Shown here piece by piece: positions 43,531 through 51,978 of a stretch of DNA of 64,000 nt (the stretch's first letter is position 1; each line of letters starts with the position of its first letter). The stretch comes from Streptomyces sp. NBRC 110611 (GTDB taxonomy: Bacteria; Actinomycetota; Actinomycetes; Streptomycetales; Streptomycetaceae), in NCBI RefSeq assembly GCF_001590865.1, contig NZ_BBUY01000002.1:225660-289659 (forward strand), written 5' to 3'. A program made the position numbers and the translations under genes. The notes under the pieces are model-generated. The model ran no database searches and was not told where the DNA came from. It was given only the letters and a program-made list of their open reading frames with translations.

Positions 43531-44640
43531 TCACTTCCGCCTCCGCAGCAGCCTCTCCAGGTCCTCCGCCGCCTCCGGCACCCCGACAGCTGCGGCCTTC
43601 CTGAGCCAGTTCTCGGCCTCGGCAAGGTCCGCGGTGCGCCATGAGCCGACCCCCAGCTCATGCATGGCGACGGGGTCCCCGGACAGGGCGGCCCTACGAC
43701 GCCACATTCCTGCCGGTACATGTTTTCCGTCCCGTTCCAGCAGGCGGCCCAGCTCCCTCATGGCGTCGGACCGCCCGGCGCCGGCCGCCTCCTGGTACCA
43801 GCGCAGCGCGCCCGCGCTGTCACCGAGCCGCTCCAGCCGCGTGGCCTCCCTGACCATCGCGGCCGGATCGGAGATGCCCTCGTGCGCCCGGTTCCTGGCC
43901 AGTGCGAGACGGCCGACCGTGTGGGTGTTGCGCAGTTCGGGGCGCGGATGCCCCTTGCTGGGCAGAACCCTGGCGAGGTGTTCATGGATGGTCTGCAGGG
44001 TGAGGAACGTCGCGGCATCGCCGCTGCCGTGCCGCAGGAGATCGAGCAGTTCGCCGGTGTAGGCCGTGTGGCGTGCGCCAACTGGCGCACTGGACGGGCG
44101 ATTCGCCGGCGAGGACGCCAGCGTGCAGGTGCCGGCCACGTCCAGTTGGCCGGCCACCACCGAGGCGGTGGTGGACATCGCGCCGATGGCCAGTCCGGAG
44201 AAGCAGCAGTCCAGAATGAGAACCCGGCTGTCCGCCCGGGCGTTCGCCAGCGTACGGCGCACCAGAGCGAACGGTATTCCCGTCCACGCCACCAGCTCCG
44301 GTTCGCTGGAGGTTCCGGGCAGGGACAGATACAGCTCACCGTCCGGGCCGATGAGGCCGTGACCGGCGAAGTAGACGAGCAAGAGGTCCTCGGCCTCCTC
44401 GGCGGCGGCGACCAGGCGGGCCCCGATGGACGTCAGGTCGGCGAGGCCGGCGGTGGGCGCCGCCGCGCGCCGTCTTGTGCAGTGCGCGTCCGGGAGGGCT
44501 GTCCCCCACGGGCTGGTGAGCACCTCGGCCAGGTCGTCGACGTTGTGCGTCACGGCGGGCAGGTCGGGCAGGCCGGGATCGGTGAACGTGTCGAAACCCA
44601 GCAGCACCGCCCGCGACCGCAGCGGGTCGGGCAGGCGCAT
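43531..44640 (-). CDS. caspase-family (peptidase C14) effector with Sel1-like repeats
   Basis: The 369-residue product begins with a caspase/metacaspase p20-like domain. His94 in YFAGHGLIG and Cys146 in LDCCFSG form the expected catalytic dyad. Residues about 260-369 hold Sel1/TPR-like repeats (AALRWYQEAAGAGRSDAMRE-type units, WLRKAAAVGVPEAAEDL). Bacterial caspases coupled to EACC1 proteins are regarded as effectors of NTP-dependent conflict systems in multicellular bacteria, leading to proteolysis and often death of the cell. Its start codon directly follows the stop of the EACC1 gene (TGAATG), with GGAG 6 bp before it, so the two are co-translated. No signal peptide is present; it should act in the cytoplasm. 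Confidence 0.88.
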   Translation of the reverse strand: MRLPDPLRSRAVLLGFDTFTDPGLPDLPAVTHNVDDLAEVLTSPWGTALPDAHCTRRRAAAPTAGLADLTSIGARLVAAAEEAEDLLLVYFAGHGLIGPDGELYLSLPGTSSEPELVAWTGIPFALVRRTLANARADSRVLILDCCFSGLAIGAMSTTASVVAGQLDVAGTCTLASSPANRPSSAPVGARHTAYTGELLDLLRHGSGDAATFLTLQTIHEHLARVLPSKGHPRPELRNTHTVGRLALARNRAHEGISDPAAMVREATRLERLGDSAGALRWYQEAAGAGRSDAMRELGRLLERDGKHVPAGMWRRRAALSGDPVAMHELGVGSWRTADLAEAENWLRKAAAVGVPEAAEDLERLLRRRK

Positions 44641-44985
44641 TCACCGCTCCAGGACGCGTCGGAGTACGGCTTCCACGTCCTCCTCCGGGGCATTGCGCAA
44701 GGAAACCTTGACGCTCCGGCCGTCGGGGCCGGTCACCTCGATGTCCGCCGACGGACGGCGATGCCTGATCCACACGGACAGCGAGGCGGCCAGCATGGTG
44801 CCGGCTCCCTGCGCGCCGAGGGCCACGATCACGACCTCGGTGATCCCGCCCATCTGGTCCGGGCGCACCTCTGGCCGGCCGACGGCCGTCCGCCCGCGGA
44901 ACTCGCCCTCACGCGAGAGCCATTCGGTCAGCCCCGTCAGCTCCGCCGGGGCCGTCTCGCCGGTCAGCCGGATGTACGCCTGCAT
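44641..44985 (-). CDS. effector-associated constant component EACC1-like protein
   Basis: A 114-residue protein from the ATG at 44985, which has GGGGGG 5 bp upstream; an ATG at 45006 is less well placed. It has a short strand-rich N-terminus (YIRLTGETAPAELTGLTEWL), one hydrophobic segment (EVVIVALGAQGAGTMLAASLSVWIRHRR, about residues 50-77) and a C-terminal ferredoxin-like piece (ADIEVTGPDGRSVKVSL). This is the pattern of the EACC1 family, which occurs as a fixed partner of caspase and other effectors. It may anchor the effector to the membrane or transmit a signal. It lies 27 bp from the Sel1 gene and directly before the caspase gene. Confidence 0.8.
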   Translation of the reverse strand: MQAYIRLTGETAPAELTGLTEWLSREGEFRGRTAVGRPEVRPDQMGGITEVVIVALGAQGAGTMLAASLSVWIRHRRPSADIEVTGPDGRSVKVSLRNAPEEDVEAVLRRVLER

Positions 44986-45012
44986 CGTTCCCCCCGCTGC
45001 GGACATGGGAGT

Positions 45013-46534
45013 TCAGAACCTCGGCCCAAACTCCGCTTCCAGTATCGCCTTCATGTCGGTCAGAGCGTTGGGCACTCCGGCGTCGACCGCCCGCCGGCAC
45101 CACTGTTCCCCAGCGGCCACATCCCCCCGCATGGCCAGGATGATCCCGAGCACCGCCATGCAGCTGCCGTTGCCTGCCGCAGAACCTCTGCGGAACCACA
45201 TCTCGGCGTCCTCCGCCCGGCCACGGTTCATCCGCAGGTGAGCCACCTGGTACATGGCGAACTCGTTCCCCGCCTGGGCCGCCTGCTCGTACCACCGATC
45301 GGCTTCGTCCAGATCGCCCTGCTGCTCCGACAGCACCCCTGCTCGGAACATGGCCACGTCGCTTCCGGCAGCGGCGGCCTTGCGGTACCAGTCCAGCGCA
45401 TCGGTCCGGGCACCGCGCTTCTCCAGGAGGTACGCGAGCCGGAGCATCGAGTTGTCGATCCTCGCCTCGGCGGCCTCCCGGTACCACTCCTCCGCCTCCG
45501 CCAACTCCCCGCGCTGCTCCAGGAGGGAGCCCAGGAAGTCCATCGCCGTCGGTACCCCGGCCTCGGCCGCCTGCCGGAACCACGGCTCCGCCTCGGCCGG
45601 ACGCCGCTGCTCCGCGAGCAGCAGCGCCAGGAGCAGTGCCGAGCGCAGATGGCCGGCCTCGGCCCCTCGCCGGTGCCACTCCTCGGCTTCGGCGAGCCGT
45701 CCCTGCTCCTCGCACAGCCCCCCCGAGTTCCTGCATCGCGGGGACGTGCCCATTGTCGGCAGCCCATCGGAACAGCTCCTCGGCCTCGGCCGGCTCGCCA
45801 CGCTCCCGCAGCAGGGAGGCGAGCATGGTCAGCAGACCGACCATCAGCGCGCACCCCTGCTTCTCGGGCACGTTGTCGTCCGTCTCCGTCAGCAGCCTGG
45901 CGGCCTTCCGCAGCTGCCGCTCCGCCTCGGCCGAGTCACCGTACTGGTCCGCGAGGCGCGCGAGATCCCTCATCGCCTCGCACCGCACCAGAACCTGGCC
46001 CGCGACCGTACAGTCCGCCGCTCTGCGCAGCCACTCCCGCGCTTCGTCCAGGCGTCCGCCCTGCTCCAGCAGGAGCCCGCCGCGCCGCATCGAGAAGGCG
46101 TTACCGTGATCCGCCCCCTTGCGGTACCACTCGTGGGCGCCCGCGAGATCGCCACGCTCCTCCAGGACGTACCCCACCACGCCCATCGCGTGCGCGTACC
46201 CCGCATCGGCGGCCTGCCGGCTCCAACGCTCGGCCTCGGCGGACTCCCCGCGCTCCTGCAGCACCGCTCCGAAGCGGAACATCCCCTCGGCATGCCCGGC
46301 CTCGGCAGCCCGCCGATACCACCGCTCGGCCTCGGAGCGCTCCTCCCGCTGCTGGAACAGCCACCCCAGCTGGATCATCGCGTCCAGATCGCCGCCCTCG
46401 GCAGCTGCACGGTACTGCCGTTCCGCCTGCTGCTCCGACTGCTCGTCCCTGTGCTCGTCCATCCGTCCCCCGTTCATCCGTCCCCGGTTCGTGACGACGC
46501 CGCGGAGACGTCCCTCGTCGAGGTCGTGCAGCAT
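45013..46534 (-). pseudogene. Sel1-repeat protein gene with a frameshift at a run of seven G
   Basis: The frame from 46534 (AAGGAG before its ATG; other ATGs at 46477 and 46462) encodes about twelve Sel1-like repeats such as ERWYRRAAEAGHAEGMFRFG. It leaves register at 45718-45724, where the coding strand has seven consecutive G. With six G the repeats would continue exactly as MQELGG-LCEEQGRLAEAEEW in the frame that ends at 45013. The rejoined protein is about 507 residues. Sel1 repeats mediate protein contacts. Tight linkage with EACC1 and caspase genes (27 bp or less) suggests a sensor or scaffold role in the same system. The G run could be a read error, a decay event or a phase-variable switch. 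Confidence 0.75.
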
Positions 46535-46698
46535 GCGCTCCTTCGCAGAACCATGCCGATGCGCCCGGCTTCACCCGCATTGACGGCTACCCACTGCTCG
46601 GCCCGCCGCGCACCGACGAGTCCTGACCGTTCCGTACGGCGTCCGGCCACGGCTCCCCCTGCGGCCCAGGCGACTGCAATGGTCTTGACGACAGCACG

Positions 46699-47865
46699 TC
46701 ACGAGTACGACCGCAAGAGGCCGGAAAGCCCCCCGACGACTTTCGGCCACGCGCCCGCGGTGGCGCAGATGGCGCGGGTCCGCGCCGAGTAGGAGCGGGC
46801 TGCGGTGATGAGGCCGATGCCCAGGCCGCCGAACGCCATTCCGCCGAAGGCGGCAAGCCAGAGTGTGCCCGAACGAGTACCGCCCAGTTCCGGGTCGGGT
46901 TCCGGGGCCGGCACGACGCCGAGGGCGGCGAGCGAGGCGTAGACCAGGAGGAAGACTCCGTACGCCGAGAGGCCGATGCTGGTCAGCCAGGCCGGGACGA
47001 GGGGCAGCAACCGTGGCACCCGGCGCCCCGAGAGGAACAGGGTCCAGCGGGGGAACACCTGCCCCCACGGGTACATCAGCCCCGCCAGGAGGAAGAATCC
47101 GAGCCCCGCAGCCAGCACGGTCACGTCGATGCCCACTGAGGCGAGCGCCTTGGACAGCTCGGAGCCGCCGGAGTTCGACTTCTGCCATTTCTCGGCTGTG
47201 ATGCCGAGCGCGTCACCGCCGAGCGTCCAGATGGTCTTGACGCCGGCCCACGGGAGTACCCCGCACACCAGAAGGTAGGCCATCCTCCTGGTGCGGCGGG
47301 AGGCGGTCGAGGCGCCGGGATGGACGAGCGGGGCATCGTGGCCACCGGTGTGCCGGAAGCCGCAGCGGGGGCAGGCGCCGGTCAGCCGTCGGCGGTACGA
47401 CAGCCCGACGAGGACAAGACAGGAGGTGAGGACCGTGCTCAGCAGAGCATGCGCCAGGCCGGTGGCGCTCTCCAGCCCCGAACCGGACGCCAAGGGGACG
47501 ACGTGGATGGGCAGTACGGTCATCCCCAGTGCGAAGACCGGGGTGGTCAGGATGAGCGCGGTCCCCACTGCCATGCGGCCGGACCGGCCGAGCCGTCGGC
47601 GGGTCGCCCAGCAGGCAGCCGCAGCGACGACGGCCAGAGAGGCCAGGATCAGTTGGGCAGGGGCCGCATACGGGGCGGGCAGGGGGAAGGGAAGGGAGGT
47701 TCCCTTCCCTTCCCGGGAGGCCTCGACGGCGGCATACACCGCGCACCAGGCCATGGCGGCGGCAGGCGCCCACTCCGGCCACCGACGGAACCACCGGGTC
47801 CACCGGGTCCACCGGGCTGTCGGGGCAGAAGCCATGGCCGGGCGTCGCCCGTTGAGCGCTGTCAT
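46699..47865 (-). CDS. polytopic membrane protein with cytoplasmic zinc-ribbon-like loop
   Basis: A 388-residue protein with about eight helices (for example APAQLILASLAVVAAAACWA and TVLAAGLGFFLLAGLMYPWG). After helix 4 a loop holds CPRCGFRHTGGHD, a half zinc-ribbon. No enzyme motif is seen. The ATG at 47865 is the best of several starts. It lies 165 bp upstream of the Sel1 gene in the same direction and so could be part of the caspase locus, for instance as a membrane sensor, but homologues are common outside such loci and the link is weak. Confidence 0.65.
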   Translation of the reverse strand: MTALNGRRPAMASAPTARWTRWTRWFRRWPEWAPAAAMAWCAVYAAVEASREGKGTSLPFPLPAPYAAPAQLILASLAVVAAAACWATRRRLGRSGRMAVGTALILTTPVFALGMTVLPIHVVPLASGSGLESATGLAHALLSTVLTSCLVLVGLSYRRRLTGACPRCGFRHTGGHDAPLVHPGASTASRRTRRMAYLLVCGVLPWAGVKTIWTLGGDALGITAEKWQKSNSGGSELSKALASVGIDVTVLAAGLGFFLLAGLMYPWGQVFPRWTLFLSGRRVPRLLPLVPAWLTSIGLSAYGVFLLVYASLAALGVVPAPEPDPELGGTRSGTLWLAAFGGMAFGGLGIGLITAARSYSARTRAICATAGAWPKVVGGLSGLLRSYS

Positions 47866-48002
47866 GAACTCAGCGTCTTCGCTGCCCGGGGCGATGCCAT
47901 CGCCCCAGAGACCGACCCACCTCCCCCGAGGGGGTGAGCACCTGCCGGCTGGAGGCCACACCTGGAAGGCATGGCCACCCCGGACACCGGCCCGTTACCT
48001 CG

Positions 48003-48356
48003 TCAGAGGATTTCGATGGCGTTGACCTTCGGAGGGCGGTTCGGGAACGTGATTTCGTGCCACCGCTCGATCTTCACCGAATCGCCGTTGGCGTCGTAGT
48101 AGATGAGGTCGTTGTTCCCGGTGGAGATCTTGTCGACCCACCATCCGCCGAAGTCGGTCCTCCCGGCGTTCGCATAGCAGTCCACGCTCTGCGTTCCGCC
48201 GCTGTGCGACCAGATCTTCAGGAAGTTCTCCCCGCCGCGGCATTCGACGTGGTCGATGGCGAAGGCGTTGCCGGTCGGCACGGTCAGGGTGAGCGTGGCG
48301 GCTGCGGCGAACGCCACAGCCACGGAACGCGCGGCTTTGTTCGTTTTCGAGATCAC
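48003..48356 (-). CDS. secreted beta/gamma-crystallin protein of the Streptomyces killer-toxin-like (SKLP) type
   Basis: A GTG at 48356 after GAGGGGG gives a 117-residue precursor with a signal peptide (SVAVAFAAAATLTLTVPTGNAFA). The mature part of about 85 residues has the crystallin-like pattern of SKLP proteins: HVECRGGENFLKIWSHSGG, CYANAGRTDFGGWWVDKIST, GNNDLIYYDANGDSVKIERW and ITFPNRPPKVNAIEI. One disulfide is expected between its two cysteines. The founding member inhibits growth of some yeasts and moulds by acting on the cell surface. The name is a family inference; activity here is untested. It is transcribed alone. Confidence 0.82.
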   Translation of the reverse strand: MISKTNKAARSVAVAFAAAATLTLTVPTGNAFAIDHVECRGGENFLKIWSHSGGTQSVDCYANAGRTDFGGWWVDKISTGNNDLIYYDANGDSVKIERWHEITFPNRPPKVNAIEIL

Positions 48357-48559
48357 AAGTCCCCCTCGATTCGCACGTTGAACCTCTCGACTCGCGGCCA
48401 AGCGGTCATGAGTAGCTAACCCTGAACGGGTAAACGTCTGATAAACGGGGAATTCAAACGAGTTCGGCCACCTTGCCTGGAATCACACGAGACCTACGCG
48501 TTCCTCATGCATCCCCACGGTGAGCCTGTCGACGTCACGCCGGCGCGTACCCTCTTCCT

Positions 48560-49516
48560 GTGTCAGCCTCCCGCCCGCATCGCGTCGCCGTCCTCGTACT
48601 CGAGGGTGCGAAGCCGCTCGATGTCGGAATACCCGCGCAGGTTTTCACGACCCGCGCGAGCATGCCGTACGAGGTGCGGGTGTGCGGGGCGACACCCGGT
48701 CCCGTCAGCGGCGGCGACGGCCTCGCGTACTACGTCGGCCACGGCCTCGACGCGCTCGGGTGGGCCGACATCGTCTTCGTCCCCGGCTACCGGTTCCCGG
48801 ACCGCGACGACCCGCCGCAGGCCGTCGTCGACGCACTGATCGCAGCCCACGACCGGGGCGCGCGGCTCGCCGCCATCTCGACGGGCGCCTTCGCGCTCGC
48901 CGCCACGGGCCTGCTCGACGGCCGACGCGCCACCACGCACTGGCACTACACGCGGGCACTCGTCGCCAGGCACCCGCTCGTCCAGGTCGACGAGAACGTG
49001 CTGTTCGTCGACGAGGGCAGCGTACTCACCTCGGCCGGCGCCGCCTCCGGGATCGACCTGTGCCTCCACATCCTGCGCGGCGACCTCGGAGTGGCCGCGT
49101 CCAACCACGCGGCCCGGCGTCTGGTTGCGGCCCCCTACCGCAGCGGCGGCCAGGCCCAGTACGTGCCGCGCAGTGTCCCCGAGCCGCTCGGCGAGCGGTT
49201 CGCCGCCACCCGCGAATGGGCCCTGCACCGGCTCGGCGAGCCGCTCACCCTCGACCTGCTGGCGGGGCAGGCGGGGGTCTCGCCACGCACGTTCTCCCGG
49301 CGCTTCGTCGAGGAGACCGGCTGCACACCGATGCAGTGGGTGATGCGCGCCCGCATCGACCTGGCCCGTGAACTGCTCGAGCGCTCACAGCGCAGCGTCG
49401 AACAGATCGCCGCCGACGTCGGTCTCGGCACCGGCGCGAACCTGCGCCTGCACTTCCAGCGCATCCTCGGCACCACACCGAGCGACTACCGGCGCACCTT
49501 CACCCGGGGCGAGTGA
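48560..49516 (+). CDS. gapR: GlxA-family AraC regulator, probable GapR
   Basis: A 318-residue regulator with an N-terminal DJ-1/PfpI-like domain (VAVLVLEGAKPLDVGIPAQVF, AAISTGAFALAATGLLDGRRATTHWHY) and a C-terminal AraC helix-turn-helix pair (LDLLAGQAGVSPRTFSRRFVEETG, EQIAADVGLGTGANLRLHFQR). The nucleophile position in the DJ-1-like domain is Ser-Thr-Gly, so it is a sensor and not an enzyme. It lies 115 bp upstream of a GAPDH gene in the same direction, the arrangement described for gapR-gap of Streptomyces aureofaciens. The symbol rests on that context. GTG start at 48560. Confidence 0.82.
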   Translation: MSASRPHRVAVLVLEGAKPLDVGIPAQVFTTRASMPYEVRVCGATPGPVSGGDGLAYYVGHGLDALGWADIVFVPGYRFPDRDDPPQAVVDALIAAHDRGARLAAISTGAFALAATGLLDGRRATTHWHYTRALVARHPLVQVDENVLFVDEGSVLTSAGAASGIDLCLHILRGDLGVAASNHAARRLVAAPYRSGGQAQYVPRSVPEPLGERFAATREWALHRLGEPLTLDLLAGQAGVSPRTFSRRFVEETGCTPMQWVMRARIDLARELLERSQRSVEQIAADVGLGTGANLRLHFQRILGTTPSDYRRTFTRGE

Positions 49517-49561
49517 CCCGGTAGCCCTGCCCGGCACCGCGTGGCGGGATCCTTGTGAACC

Positions 49562-49577
49562 GTGGCGATAGCGCCAC
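49562..49577. promoter_or_regulatory. inverted repeat between gapR and gap
   Basis: GTGGCG and CGCCAC flank ATAG, a perfect 6-4-6 palindrome about 55 bp before the gap start. It is a reasonable operator for the regulator encoded upstream. Confidence 0.45.
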
Positions 49578-49631
49578 TGTCAGCGGCGCCGGCCGCGGGC
49601 GAACCTGGTGGCGAAGGGAAGGGACACACTC

Positions 49632-50630
49632 ATGACTCGCATCGCCATCAACGGATTCGGCCGCATCGGACGCAATGTGCTGCGCGCACTGCTGGAGCGC
49701 GACGGCGCCCTTGAGATCGTCGCCGTCAACGACCTGACGGAGCCCGCCACGCTCGCCCGGCTGCTCGCCTACGACAGCACGGCCGGCCGGCTGGGGCGCC
49801 CGGTGACCGTCGACGGGGACGCCCTCGTCGTCGACGGCCGCCGGATCACGGTGCTGGCCGAGCGCGAACCGGCGCGGCTGCCGTGGGCCGCACTCGGCGT
49901 CGACATCGTCCTGGAGGCCACCGGCCGCTTCACCTCGGCGAAGGCCGCCCGCGCCCACCTCGACGCGGGCGCGAAGAAGGTACTCGTCAGCGCGCCGTCG
50001 GACGGCGCCGACGTCACGCTCGCGTTCGGGGTCAACACCGACGCCTACGACCCGGCCGTGCACACGATCGTCTCGAACGCCTCCTGCACCACCAACGCGC
50101 TCGCGCCGCTGGCCGCGGTCCTCGACGAACTCGCCGGTATCGACCACGGGTTCATGACGACGGTGCACGCCTACACACAGGAGCAGAACCTGCAGGACGG
50201 TCCGCATCGCGATGCCCGTCGCGCCCGCGCCGCCGGCGTCAACATCGTGCCGACCACGACCGGCGCCGCCAAGGCAATCGGCCTGGTGCTGCCGAACCTC
50301 GACGGCAAACTGTCGGGGGACTCGATCCGGGTACCGGTGCCGGTGGGCTCGATCGTCGAACTCAACACCACCGTCGCCCGCGACGTAACGCGCGACGACG
50401 TGCTGGCGGCGTACCGCGCCGCAGCGGAGGGACCGCTCGCCGGCGTCCTCGAGTACTCGGACGACCCGCTCGTGTCCTCCGACATCACGGGCAACCCCGC
50501 CTCTGCCGTCTTCGACTCGGCCCTCACCCGCGTCGACGGCCGCCACGTCAAGGTGGTCGCGTGGTACGACAACGAGTGCGGCTTCTCGCACCGCGTGATC
50601 GACACCCTCGAACTCCTCGCCGCCCACTGA
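49632..50630 (+). CDS. gap: glyceraldehyde-3-phosphate dehydrogenase, type I
   Basis: The 332-residue product is a full-length NAD-dependent GAPDH: INGFGRIGRNVLRAL for the nucleotide, DIVLEATGRF, the active site SNASCTTNALAPL with Cys152, the base His in MTTVHAYTQ, and WYDNECGFSHRV at the C-terminus. It oxidises glyceraldehyde-3-phosphate to 1,3-bisphosphoglycerate in glycolysis. The ATG at 49632 is chosen over an upstream GTG because family length and GAAGGGA support it. Streptomycetes often have more than one gap gene; being next to gapR, this may be the regulated or sugar-inducible copy. Confidence 0.95.
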   Translation: MTRIAINGFGRIGRNVLRALLERDGALEIVAVNDLTEPATLARLLAYDSTAGRLGRPVTVDGDALVVDGRRITVLAEREPARLPWAALGVDIVLEATGRFTSAKAARAHLDAGAKKVLVSAPSDGADVTLAFGVNTDAYDPAVHTIVSNASCTTNALAPLAAVLDELAGIDHGFMTTVHAYTQEQNLQDGPHRDARRARAAGVNIVPTTTGAAKAIGLVLPNLDGKLSGDSIRVPVPVGSIVELNTTVARDVTRDDVLAAYRAAAEGPLAGVLEYSDDPLVSSDITGNPASAVFDSALTRVDGRHVKVVAWYDNECGFSHRVIDTLELLAAH

Positions 50631-50706
50631 CCGGACACCGGGGCGGCACCCCGCCTCCGGCGGCCGAGTGCTGGGGCAGCCGGTCTCACCGACAGCGGCA
50701 ATTCGG

Positions 50707-51924
50707 TCAGCGGTGGCCGGGCTGCTGGGCGGGGGCGGCTGTGGCGTCCGTGTCGTCTGCGTTCGGATGCGGCTCGGCCGCGAGGTGCGGTGCGGTGGGT
50801 TCGGGGAGCGTGCGGAACAGCAGCCAGCACAGGGCCGGCATCAGGACGAGAGGCGCGAGGGCGGTCCGCAGGGAGGTGGCGTCGGCGAGGCTACCGATGG
50901 CGGGGCTGGCCAGGCCGCCGATGCTGACGGCCAGGCCGAGGGTGATCCCGCCGGCGGTGCCGACCCGCGAGGGCAGGTAGTCCTGGCCGAGCGTGACCTG
51001 CAACGAGAAGGGGACGTACAGTCCGGCCGAGGTCAGTGCCACGAACACGTACAGGGCCGGGCCCGGCACGAACACCACGCCCGCGACCGCGCCGATCGTG
51101 AACAGGTACGAGCAGCGGGCGACCGTGACCCGGCCCCAGCGGCCCGCCAGCGCGCCGCCCAGCACGGAGCCCACCGCGCCGCCGAGATAGAGCACGAAGA
51201 GCGCCACGGTGCCCGCCGCGGTGCCGCCGCCCATGTTCTGCTGGGCGTAGAGCGAGAGGAACGTACTCAGTCCCACGAAGACGATCGACCGGCACGCCAC
51301 GGCCAGCGACAGCTTCACGAACGACGCCTTGTCGTCCCTTCCGGCGGGCGCCGCCGCGGCGGTCCCGGAGGCGTGCCGCCGCCCCAGCGCGTGCAGCACC
51401 GGCAGGCACAGCACACTGCCCGCGAGCGCCGGCAGCACCAGCAGCGGCGTCAGCCGCAGCCCGCCGGTCGCCACCACCGCGCCGACCATGAGCGGGGCCA
51501 GCGCGAAGCCGAGGCTGCCACCTGTGGAGAACCAGCCCATGGCGCTGTGGCTGCCCGCACTGGCGATCCGGGCGACCCGTGCGGACTCGGGGTGATAGGC
51601 GGCCACACCGATCCCGGAGACCGCGACGAACAGCACGGTGAGCCCATAGGAGCCGCTCACCCCGCTCAGGGCGATGCCCGCACCGCCGAGCAGTGTGCTG
51701 ACCGGTAACAGCCACGGCATCGCCCAGCGGTCGGTCAGGGCACCGAACACCGGCTGCACCACCGACGACAGCAAGGAGGCGGCCAGCACCATGCCGGAGA
51801 CCGTGGCGTAGCTGTAGGCGCGCTCGGCGACGAAGAACGGGATCAGGGACGCCACCGCGCCCTGGTAGACGTCGACGCAGGCGTGCCCGACGGACAAGAG
51901 GGAGATCGAGGTTTTCCTTCGCAT
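50707..51924 (-). CDS. MFS transporter, fosmidomycin-resistance (Fsr)-like
   Basis: A 405-residue 12-helix protein. The start SLLSVGHACVDVYQGAVASLIPFF and the motif GALTDRWAMPWLLPVS, with GIGVAAYHPESARVA, are typical of the Fsr branch of the major facilitator family, which exports small polar drugs. The ATG at 51924 fits the family; longer frames do not. It is divergent from an AraC regulator gene with only 54 bp between starts, so it is very likely controlled by that regulator. The C-terminus is a hydrophilic His/Asp/Ala tail. Confidence 0.88.
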   Translation of the reverse strand: MRRKTSISLLSVGHACVDVYQGAVASLIPFFVAERAYSYATVSGMVLAASLLSSVVQPVFGALTDRWAMPWLLPVSTLLGGAGIALSGVSGSYGLTVLFVAVSGIGVAAYHPESARVARIASAGSHSAMGWFSTGGSLGFALAPLMVGAVVATGGLRLTPLLVLPALAGSVLCLPVLHALGRRHASGTAAAAPAGRDDKASFVKLSLAVACRSIVFVGLSTFLSLYAQQNMGGGTAAGTVALFVLYLGGAVGSVLGGALAGRWGRVTVARCSYLFTIGAVAGVVFVPGPALYVFVALTSAGLYVPFSLQVTLGQDYLPSRVGTAGGITLGLAVSIGGLASPAIGSLADATSLRTALAPLVLMPALCWLLFRTLPEPTAPHLAAEPHPNADDTDATAAPAQQPGHR

Positions 51925-51978
51925 CCCGTCATGGTCCGGGCCCGCCGCCGCGTCGTGCTTCCGATAAGCTGCCGAACA

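Noticed and set aside
45718..45724. Programmed ribosomal frameshift in the Sel1 gene
   Set aside because: A G run alone, without stimulatory structure or conservation data, does not support programmed shifting; slippage or error is simpler.
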